Shown: piece after piece, positions 14,336 to 21,056 of the stretch
Position numbering within the stretch: position 1 is the stretch's first letter
How the letters are laid out: each line of letters opens with the position of its first letter
Assembly: GCA_029258735.1 (NCBI GenBank)
Contig: JAPDKD010000036.1
Location: 1-33,020 of the forward strand
Origin: an archaeon
GTDB taxonomy: Archaea; Thermoproteota; Thermoprotei; Thermofilales; JAPDKD01
Direction of reading: 5' to 3'
DNA: 33,020 nt
Position numbers and translations under genes: made by a program
Notes under the pieces: generated by a model
What the model was told of the DNA's origin: nothing
Database searches by the model: none
What the model saw: the letters and a program-made list of their open reading frames with translations, nothing else

Positions 14336-14860
14336 ATGTCTATAAAACCACGTTCTAAAGAGCCTAAAACACCGCTAGAAGAAAATAATATGTTCAGAGG
14401 ACTTAAAAGAGCACCACATAATCTCATCGAGGCTCTACGCCGAGTTCAAGCGCGATACGGCTACTTGCCTCCTGAGGGTATAAAACAGGCTGCAGAATAC
14501 GTGGGGGTTCCTTTCTCACAAGCCTATAGCGTAGCAACCTTCTATCACCAATACAGCCTCGAGCCAGTAGGTAAATACCGGATATTAGTATGCATGGGCA
14601 CTGCCTGTCATCTCAGAGGCAACGACTTAAACTTCGAATTCTTACGCATGCTACTAGGCCTTAAAGAAGGCCAAAAAACAACCAAAGACGGCTTGTTCTC
14701 GTTAGAAGTTGCCAGATGCTTCGGATGTTGCGGCCTGGCCCCCGTAGTAGTTATCGAAAAACCAGATGGAACCAGGCAAATAATCGGAAACGCTAACGCC
14801 CGCGTACTCAGGGCAGCGATAATCAAATATAGAAGACAGGAAGCGGGTGGGAACGAATGA
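14336..14860 (+). CDS. hydC: NuoE/HydC-like [2Fe-2S] subunit of the hydrogenase complex
   Basis: A 174-residue protein. An N-terminal helical region (about 25-75) precedes a thioredoxin-like [2Fe-2S] domain with ligands C86, C91, C128 and C132 (CMGTAC and CFGCCGLAP). This is the NuoE/HoxE/HydC family, the electron-carrying partner of the flavin subunit. First gene of the five-gene operon; its stop overlaps the next start by 4 nt (ATGA). The gene name follows bifurcating hydrogenase nomenclature. Because it is linked to hydrogenase genes and no membrane complex-I subunits are nearby, it is a soluble diaphorase component rather than part of a respiratory complex I. Confidence 0.9.
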   Translation: MSIKPRSKEPKTPLEENNMFRGLKRAPHNLIEALRRVQARYGYLPPEGIKQAAEYVGVPFSQAYSVATFYHQYSLEPVGKYRILVCMGTACHLRGNDLNFEFLRMLLGLKEGQKTTKDGLFSLEVARCFGCCGLAPVVVIEKPDGTRQIIGNANARVLRAAIIKYRRQEAGGNE

Positions 14861-16857
14861 GCTGGACGCTGCTCGACAAATGCTGTGAAAAATGTACCCA
14901 CTCTTTAGACAATCCTTGTCCCGACTACATAGAGTGCAGAGTTAACGGACCCCTATGTCATTCCGACAAAAAGTGCAAAGAGCTGCGAAAGAAGAGGCTG
15001 GAAGAAATCCAGTACGGCGCGGTGGGCGCGAAAATAAAGATACCATTATCCAGCTGTACGCTTGCAAGCGGCGCCGAAAACATATACGAAGCAGTGAAGG
15101 ACTACGTAGAAAAGAATGGGCTCAAAATATCAATAAGCATCTCAGGTTGCTTCGGGCTAGACTTCCTAGACCCATGGATAGAGTTTACTTCCAAAGGTAT
15201 GCCTACAGCCATCTACGCTAACGTAAAGCCCAAAGACATTCCGCGCCTAATAAAGGAGTATTTTGAAGAACACGACGTAAGCAGCGCATATGTTCTGAAA
15301 AACAAAACTGGCAAGGCGAAAGGCGAGGACAAAGTACCCCTGCTCGATGAACTAGACGTTTGGAAGAAGCAATACAGGTGGGTGTCTAGAAACTGCGGAA
15401 TAGTCAACCCCGAGTCCCTGGAAGAATATATAGCCACAGGAGGCTATAGAGGACTAAGCCGAAGCCTAAAAATGAGCCCCGAACAAGTCATAGATGAGAT
15501 ACTGAAAAGCGGGCTTCGGGGCAGAGGCGGAGCTGGCTTCCCCACGGGAATCAAGTGGAGAATAACCAGAGAGCAGAAAGTCACGCCGAAATATGTCGTA
15601 GCCAACGCTGACGAAGGAGACCCCGGAGCATTCATGAACAGGCTCCTCGCCGAATCCGACCCCTTCAGAATAATAGAGGGACTAACAATAGCGGGCTACG
15701 CGATAGGAGCCAACCAAGGATACATCTTCGTGAGAGCAGAAAAGCCCCTAATGGCTAGCAGACTCCAAAAAGCCGTAGAAGAAGCGAGAAAATACGGCCT
15801 ACTAGGAAAAAACATACTAGGCTCAGGATTTGACTTCGACATCGAAGTCATACTGAGCGCTGGCGCCTTCGTATGCGGAGAAGAAACCGCGCTTCTAGCA
15901 GCCATCGAGGGTCGAAGAGCCTGGCCGAGGCAAAGGCCACCCTACCCCGCGCAGAAGGGGTTGTGGGGTAAGCCGACAGCCATAAACAACGTAGAAACAC
16001 TTGCACATGTAGCCACGATAATGGCCGAAGGAGCAGAAGCGTTCGCTTCTGTAGGGACCGAGAAGACAAAAGGCACAAAAATGTTCTGCGTAACAGGCTC
16101 CGTAAAAAGACCCGGAGTCTACGAAGTACCAGTCGGAACCAGCATTAGATACCTAGTAGAAGAATTGGCTGGAGGAGCAGTCGAAGGCAGCGCAATCAAG
16201 GCGGTCCAGATAGGTGGCCCCTCTGGTGGCTGCATACCCGCATCAAAGCTAGACCTGCCCCTCGACTACGAAACCCTGCAAAGCGCTGGCGCCATAATGG
16301 GCTCAGGTGGCATAGTCGTAATTAACGATAAAAACTGCATGGTGGATGTTGCAAAATTCTTCTTAACATTCACTTCTGCAGAGTCGTGCGGCAAATGCTT
16401 CCCCTGCCGAGTTGGGCTTAAAATACTGTGGGATATCCTAGACAAAATTACAAGAGGTCAAGGAACAGAGGAAGACCTAGTAGTGCTTAGGCACGTTGCA
16501 AACACAGTAAAATACGCAAGTCTCTGCGCGCTTGGAGGAACCGCTCCTAATCCCGTATTGTCAACTCTTAGATATTTCATGGATGAATATGAAGCACACA
16601 TAAAGGATAAGACATGCCCAGCGAAGGTGTGCAAAGCTCTAATCACCTACACTATTAACGAGGATAAATGCATAGCCTGCGGGCAATGCGCAGCAAACTG
16701 CCCCGTTAACGCGATATCCAAGCAGGAAAGCGGCAAGTATTCGATAGACGTAGACAAGTGCATTAGATGCGGGACCTGCTATGTTGTTTGTCCAGTTGGC
16801 GCTGTAGAGAAGCATAGTAGAGGGAGAAGAAGGAGCGGGGGTGAAATGAAATGGTAA
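14857..16857 (+). CDS. hydB: NuoF/HydB-like flavin subunit, NAD(P)-linked, with C-terminal ferredoxin domain
   Basis: A 666-residue protein close in layout to HydB of bifurcating hydrogenases. It has a Cys-rich N-terminal extension (Cys at 9, 10, 13, 21, 27, 34, 40), a degenerate thioredoxin-like domain (about 58-140), the FMN/NAD(P)H domain with GRGGAGFP (222-229) and GAFVCGEETALL (336-347), the N3-type [4Fe-4S] site C511/C514/C517/C557, and two [4Fe-4S] clusters in a C-terminal ferredoxin domain (C605-C615 and C635-C645). It should exchange electrons between NAD(P)(H), FMN and the Fe-S chain. The thioredoxin-like domain keeps only C67 and C98 of the usual four [2Fe-2S] ligands. It overlaps the next gene by 7 nt. 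Confidence 0.93.
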   Translation: MSWTLLDKCCEKCTHSLDNPCPDYIECRVNGPLCHSDKKCKELRKKRLEEIQYGAVGAKIKIPLSSCTLASGAENIYEAVKDYVEKNGLKISISISGCFGLDFLDPWIEFTSKGMPTAIYANVKPKDIPRLIKEYFEEHDVSSAYVLKNKTGKAKGEDKVPLLDELDVWKKQYRWVSRNCGIVNPESLEEYIATGGYRGLSRSLKMSPEQVIDEILKSGLRGRGGAGFPTGIKWRITREQKVTPKYVVANADEGDPGAFMNRLLAESDPFRIIEGLTIAGYAIGANQGYIFVRAEKPLMASRLQKAVEEARKYGLLGKNILGSGFDFDIEVILSAGAFVCGEETALLAAIEGRRAWPRQRPPYPAQKGLWGKPTAINNVETLAHVATIMAEGAEAFASVGTEKTKGTKMFCVTGSVKRPGVYEVPVGTSIRYLVEELAGGAVEGSAIKAVQIGGPSGGCIPASKLDLPLDYETLQSAGAIMGSGGIVVINDKNCMVDVAKFFLTFTSAESCGKCFPCRVGLKILWDILDKITRGQGTEEDLVVLRHVANTVKYASLCALGGTAPNPVLSTLRYFMDEYEAHIKDKTCPAKVCKALITYTINEDKCIACGQCAANCPVNAISKQESGKYSIDVDKCIRCGTCYVVCPVGAVEKHSRGRRRSGGEMKW

Positions 16858-17513
16858 ACGTAAAACTTGATGGTGTGGAAGTTGAAGTAGAACCAGGCAC
16901 AACCGTACTTGAAGCTGCTAAGAAGGCGGGTATTGAAATACCGCATCTCTGCACCTTAAAAGACCTATACAATGGTGCAAGCTGCAGGCTATGCCTAGTA
17001 AAAACCACGCGCGGCAAGCTGGTCCCAGCCTGCGCATACCAAGTCTATAGGGACGAGGAGTTCACAGTAAACTCTCTGGAATTGAAGAGAATAAGGAAAG
17101 TAAACTTTGAGCTCCTCCTGTCGTTTCATAAAATCGAATGCTGGAAATGCGAGAGAAAAGGCGACTGTCTCCTAGCCAGCCTTTCGCAAGAACTAGGAGT
17201 TGAAGGAATACCTGTGTGCTCGCAGTGCCCGCTGCCACCAGAGGAATGCTTGCTAACCAAGGGGATACTGTGCCTAGGCATGATAACAAGCTCCGGCTGT
17301 GACGCCGAATGCATAACGAGCGGTGGACAGTGCTGGGGATGCAGAGGGCCGATAACCAGAAGGGACGTCCTTGAGAGGGCGTTCAAGCGGTATGAGGAGC
17401 TAGGCTTTAACATCGACGACGTCCTATTCCGAGCTGAGATTTTCTGGAATTCTGTTCCCGCGTTTGAGAAGCTGAAAAAGGTAGCTGCTGAGGTGAGAGG
17501 TGGGAAGAAGTGA
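16851..17513 (+). CDS. Chimera A: HydA/HoxU N-terminal Fe-S domains joined to a [NiFe] small-subunit C-terminal cluster domain
   Basis: A 220-residue protein built of two origins. Residues 1-110 match the start of HydA/HoxU/NuoG: a [2Fe-2S] domain (C34, C45, C48, C61) and a His-Cys3 [4Fe-4S] site (H93, C97, C100, C106). Instead of the two ferredoxin clusters expected next, residues 121-170 read like the C-terminal medial/distal cluster segment of group 3 [NiFe] small subunits: PVCSQC, LCLGMITSSGCDAEC and CWGCRGP (Cys 123, 126, 133, 141, 150, 154, 161, 164). A helical tail follows. The strong SD GGGGGTGA precedes the ATG, and it overlaps the large-subunit start by 4 nt. It probably links the diaphorase to the NiFe module. 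The fusion reading rests on motif order, not alignment. Confidence 0.82.
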   Translation: MVNVKLDGVEVEVEPGTTVLEAAKKAGIEIPHLCTLKDLYNGASCRLCLVKTTRGKLVPACAYQVYRDEEFTVNSLELKRIRKVNFELLLSFHKIECWKCERKGDCLLASLSQELGVEGIPVCSQCPLPPEECLLTKGILCLGMITSSGCDAECITSGGQCWGCRGPITRRDVLERAFKRYEELGFNIDDVLFRAEIFWNSVPAFEKLKKVAAEVRGGKK

Positions 17514-18799
17514 AAAGCTTCTATATAGAGTTTGGAATAGAAGAGGTACCCGCAGTAGCGGGCAGGCTGGATATCTACGTTAAAGGCGACGAAGTCTCAG
17601 TCAAGGTGCGGTTCGGAGTCCTACAAGACCCCCGATTCTTCGAAAAATTCGTAAAAAAGAGGGACCCGATAGAAGTCCCCTATATGATGTCCAGAATATG
17701 CGGAGTCTGTAGCGTAGTTCACCTCACGTGCTCTACAATGGCGATAGAGAAAGCCATGGGAATCAAGCCGGAAGAAAACTCCCTAAAAATAAGAGAAATA
17801 GCAAAGGGCATGGAAATTTTACAAAACAACCTTATTCACGTTCTAATGTCAATACCAGACTTCACGGGCACGAAAAACGCACTAGAATTCTCCAAGAAAT
17901 ATCCAAACATATTCTCGAAAATAATGGAACTAAACACTAGAACTCTAGACGTCTACAGAAGAATAGGAGGAAGATTTATACATACACCCAGCATTGGCGC
18001 AGCATTTCACGGAAAGCCAATCTACAGGTACGAGCTTGAAGGCATAAGCAGGGAGCTCTCTAACCTATCGGAGGAGCTCCATTCTCTAGCTTACGAACTC
18101 GCAGAAATATGGAAGCCCCTAGCTCCCGGCTTTAAAGATCCCGTTCCGTCGTACTGTGTCCTGCAGGCCGATGACGGCTACCCGTTTTTCAGCGAAAAAC
18201 TCCTCTTCTCCGACGGTCAAGTAGTTCCAGCCGAAAAATACTACGAAACAATAGAAGAGCTGAAAATCGAATACTCCAACGCTCACTACACGCTATATAA
18301 GGGGAAGCCCTTCTACACCGGCTCCAGAGCCCGGTTACAAGCCTACTCTCACTTGCTCACTGATAGGACGAGGGAGGTAATTAAACTCTTAAAAATAGAC
18401 TATGATAATCCCTTTGAGAACGTTAAAGCACAATACGCTGAGGCGGTTCAAGTAACAGAGGTCCTTGCCCAAGTTGCTGCCGAGCTAGCCGCAAAAGTCA
18501 AACACAGCATTAAACCATTCTATCTGGAAAGGAGGAAAGACTGCACAGGCGAAGGTATAGCATTTGCCACCGCTCCTAGGGGTACTCTCATACATCACTA
18601 CCGTATAAGAAATGGAAAAATGGACTACGCCAACGTTATCACGCCGACCGTAATGAACGCTAGACACGTAGAAGTAAACGGCGAAGCGCTTATACGATGG
18701 CTCGCTAGCTCTGGCCAGCCAGACGAGGAAGAAGTGAAGCCGATTATAGCCGCGCTTCTCAGGGCATATGATCCGTGCCTTCCATGCGCAGTTCACTGA
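17510..18799 (+). CDS. hydL: [NiFe] hydrogenase large (catalytic) subunit, group 3-like
   Basis: A 429-residue protein carrying the Ni-Fe active site: RICGVC with following His (R62-C67, H71) near the N-terminus and DPCLPCAVH at the very end (C423, C426, H429). All four Ni ligands (C64, C67, C423, C426) are present. The protein stops at the His that is normally exposed only after a protease removes a C-terminal extension, so it appears ready without that step. No signal peptide is visible, so the enzyme is cytoplasmic. The start is GTG at 17510, overlapping the previous stop by 4 nt with AGAGGTGGG upstream. Its partners indicate a soluble NAD(P)-linked enzyme, comparable to HydABCSL or HoxEFUYH complexes. 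Confidence 0.95.
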   Translation: MKSFYIEFGIEEVPAVAGRLDIYVKGDEVSVKVRFGVLQDPRFFEKFVKKRDPIEVPYMMSRICGVCSVVHLTCSTMAIEKAMGIKPEENSLKIREIAKGMEILQNNLIHVLMSIPDFTGTKNALEFSKKYPNIFSKIMELNTRTLDVYRRIGGRFIHTPSIGAAFHGKPIYRYELEGISRELSNLSEELHSLAYELAEIWKPLAPGFKDPVPSYCVLQADDGYPFFSEKLLFSDGQVVPAEKYYETIEELKIEYSNAHYTLYKGKPFYTGSRARLQAYSHLLTDRTREVIKLLKIDYDNPFENVKAQYAEAVQVTEVLAQVAAELAAKVKHSIKPFYLERRKDCTGEGIAFATAPRGTLIHHYRIRNGKMDYANVITPTVMNARHVEVNGEALIRWLASSGQPDEEEVKPIIAALLRAYDPCLPCAVH

Positions 18800-18809
18800 G
18801 GTGGTGAGA

Positions 18810-20108
18810 ATGAAGGTTGCGTTTTTCTCGTTTGGAGCTTGCGAAGGATGCAGATATAGAATAGTAAACGAGTTCGCCAAGATAGCAACGTTGCTCGAAA
18901 AACACGGGATAGAAATAGTCAGAGAACCTCTACTAGGAGTAAAGACAGAGAAGAACTACGACGTTGCAATAATAGAAGGAGCAGTAACATCGCTAGACGT
19001 AGAAAGAGTTAAAGAAATAAGACGTAAAGCAAAGTTTCTCATAGCCCTTGGAAGCTGCGCCTTTCTAGGCGGTATAGCAACGCTTGGATACAAATATGGA
19101 GTGCAAGCTGATGAATACTTAAAGAAAGGCTATTCTCTCGGCGTTCCCCTGCACCAGATAGTCAAGGTTGATGGCTATGTTAGGGGCTGCCCCGCCTCCG
19201 TCGACGAACTGGTTAACGTCCTAGAGGAAATAGCGGTAACTGGGTCAATATCGAAGTACGAAAGGCGGTTCGAATACGAGAAGCAGACGGATCTCGTGTT
19301 AGATGACGGCTTCCTACGGCTCGACACGGGTAAGTGTATAGTGTGCGGTAGATGTATCGAATTGTGCTCAAAAATCTACGCGAACGTTTTAACGCAGGCA
19401 TTCAGAGGCTACCGCGTAATTGTAACAACCCCAGCTCAAATCAGTTTTCTCGAGGCAGGATGCATTAGATGCGGCCTCTGCGCCGCTTACTGTCCCGTAG
19501 CAGCTATAACGTATAGGAACGACGTAGAAGCTGCGCTGAAAACAGCGAAAAACGGTGGACGGGTCGTTATAGAGCGGCAGGCCGTTGAGGCATTAGCCGA
19601 AGCCTTAGGGATAAAGCCGGGACAGGTAATACCGCTGCTAAAGACTCTTGGCTTCTCTAAGGTGGAGATAGTTAATCCACTTTCCCTTATAGACTTTGAA
19701 AAGACCGGGATAGTGCCCTATAGTTCTGCCGAGAAACGGCTTGTCGAACAGGTGTTCCCCGAGGCCAGCAAATATTTGCTTGAATATCCTAAGCTAAGTC
19801 TAGACAAAGATACAGTATTAGTGACTGTCTGCGTAGCCAGGAAGGAAGATCATTCTCCAGTTCTCACGGTTCACGAGCTGGTGGGCTTGGCCAGAGACAT
19901 GTTGATAACTTTTAAGGATCTGCCCGAAGAACAGCTAGAATCTAAGAACAATGATTGTAACGTTAAAATAGCCAAAGGACCCGAAGAAGTGAAAGCAGCT
20001 ATACGGGACTTTCTCAGCAACCCTAGGGGTATAGTAGTATTACAAATATGTCCAGGAGGCTGCGCGAAAGGCTCAGGCCTGCACTTCCCTATCCTAAATG
20101 ATTATTAA
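18810..20108 (+). CDS. Chimera B: [NiFe] small-subunit N-terminal half fused to a two-[4Fe-4S] domain and a shrunken [FeFe]-hydrogenase H-domain
   Basis: A 432-residue hybrid. Residues 1-145 are the flavodoxin-like part of a [NiFe] small subunit with all four proximal-cluster Cys (C11, C14, C83, C127: CEGC, GSCA, RGCP). Residues 170-235 are the two-[4Fe-4S] domain of HydA-type proteins (C176-C186, C218-C228). Residues 250-432 resemble the H-domain of [FeFe] hydrogenases: ALGIKPGQV then LLKTLGFSKVEIVN, the L2-like VTVCVARKE (C341), TVHELVGLARDMLITFKDLPEEQ, and the L3-like ICPGGCAKGSG (C414, C418). The L1 motif TSCCP is replaced by YSSAE (304-308), so one cluster ligand and the proton-relay Cys are absent. 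The ATG at 18810 has a strong SD (GAGGTGGTGAG). Catalysis by the H-domain is unlikely; an electron-transfer or structural role is inferred. Confidence 0.82.
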   Translation: MKVAFFSFGACEGCRYRIVNEFAKIATLLEKHGIEIVREPLLGVKTEKNYDVAIIEGAVTSLDVERVKEIRRKAKFLIALGSCAFLGGIATLGYKYGVQADEYLKKGYSLGVPLHQIVKVDGYVRGCPASVDELVNVLEEIAVTGSISKYERRFEYEKQTDLVLDDGFLRLDTGKCIVCGRCIELCSKIYANVLTQAFRGYRVIVTTPAQISFLEAGCIRCGLCAAYCPVAAITYRNDVEAALKTAKNGGRVVIERQAVEALAEALGIKPGQVIPLLKTLGFSKVEIVNPLSLIDFEKTGIVPYSSAEKRLVEQVFPEASKYLLEYPKLSLDKDTVLVTVCVARKEDHSPVLTVHELVGLARDMLITFKDLPEEQLESKNNDCNVKIAKGPEEVKAAIRDFLSNPRGIVVLQICPGGCAKGSGLHFPILNDY

Positions 20109-20117
20109 AAATTAATA

Positions 20118-20123
20118 TTTTTT
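20118..20123 (+). terminator. T-run after the hydrogenase operon
   Basis: Six T residues 10 nt after the chimera B stop codon, in an AT-rich 13-bp spacer before the convergent isomerase gene. The same spacer gives a run of five T on the minus strand (complement of 20107-20111), so it may end transcription in both directions. Confidence 0.45.
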
Positions 20124-20997
20124 ATATATTATTGATTATTTCTTTCAAGAATTTTACGTCATTCTTCAATATGGTTAGAGGGTCTTTGTAGGCTCCCAGC
20201 GACTCGTCCTCAATGTTAATGTCGTAGTCGTATCCCTTCGACTTCAGCGTCTTAATTACTTTCTTCAGGTCTATGTCGCCCTCGTAAAGCGGCATCATCT
20301 TGACCTCGCCTGGTTTCCGTTGAGTCTCCCTCAGGTTTTTCGGTACGCTAGCGTTCTTCACGTGTGTGTGCTTGACGAGGTGGGCGTATTTCTCGATGAT
20401 CTCGTAAACTCTTGAAAGCGGGTAGCCGTACCAGTAGAAGTTGCCCGTGTCTAGAGTTAGGCCAAAATACTCGCTGCCAATCTCATCAGTCAGCTTCTCT
20501 ATAAACTCGTCCCTGTTTCCTATTACGCCATGGTTTTCCATTGCCAGGCTAACCCCAAGGTCGCTGCAGGTCTCGAGGCAGGGGGACACTGCCTTAACCA
20601 TCCTCTCGATGTAGTCCTCTATGGTGTAGCCTGGCAGCTCCCTCATCATGGCGTTAATTCTGACCACTGGCACGCCAAGGTCTCCAGCTACGCGACACGC
20701 GTCTACAACGTACTTAATCTCTGCGTCCATGTCGAGGCGCGAAAAATCGTTTTCGATTAGAATCGCGCTTATCGTAAACCCTTCGTCCTCCAGGAGCCTT
20801 CGCAGCTGTACTCGGTACTCTCTAGAGGAGACATCAAGGCCGAGAAGGGTCTTGTGTCCCATATCTACATATGCGTTGGGCTTAAGTTCCCTGCTGACGT
20901 ATAGTTCGAAGCTGTTAATTCCGAGGTCGCGCAGCCCGTCGAAGAGGTCTTTGTAGCCGACCCATTTCACGGTAAAATCTCTTATGGAGAGAAACAT
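20122..20997 (-). CDS. Sugar phosphate isomerase/epimerase-like TIM-barrel protein
   Basis: A 291-residue protein of the xylose-isomerase-like/AP-endonuclease-2 TIM-barrel family. Metal-site strands are visible: SLAMENHG (Glu), GLTLDTGNFYWYG (Asp), HLVKHTHVKNAS (His) and, near the C-terminus, YDINIEDES (Glu). These residues match the divalent-metal-binding set of the family. The substrate cannot be told from sequence; members isomerise or epimerise sugars, sugar phosphates or inosose. It lies between the hydrogenase operon (convergent) and hypF (same strand, 59 nt upstream), without obvious functional link to either. Confidence 0.8.
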   Translation of the reverse strand: MFLSIRDFTVKWVGYKDLFDGLRDLGINSFELYVSRELKPNAYVDMGHKTLLGLDVSSREYRVQLRRLLEDEGFTISAILIENDFSRLDMDAEIKYVVDACRVAGDLGVPVVRINAMMRELPGYTIEDYIERMVKAVSPCLETCSDLGVSLAMENHGVIGNRDEFIEKLTDEIGSEYFGLTLDTGNFYWYGYPLSRVYEIIEKYAHLVKHTHVKNASVPKNLRETQRKPGEVKMMPLYEGDIDLKKVIKTLKSKGYDYDINIEDESLGAYKDPLTILKNDVKFLKEIINNI

Positions 20998-21056
20998 CTC
21001 CGTTCACGTCAACACTGAAGCTGGGGAATATTAGCTTTACCGTTTTTAGAATCCTT

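Noticed and set aside
14336-17513. Respiratory complex I (nuoEFG)
   Set aside because: Membrane subunits are absent and a [NiFe] large subunit is in the same operon; the C-terminal ferredoxin domain of the F-like subunit is of hydrogenase type.
19560-20108. A fully active [FeFe] hydrogenase domain
   Set aside because: The L1 cysteines are missing and the domain is much shorter than in active enzymes; no HydE, F or G gene is in the window.
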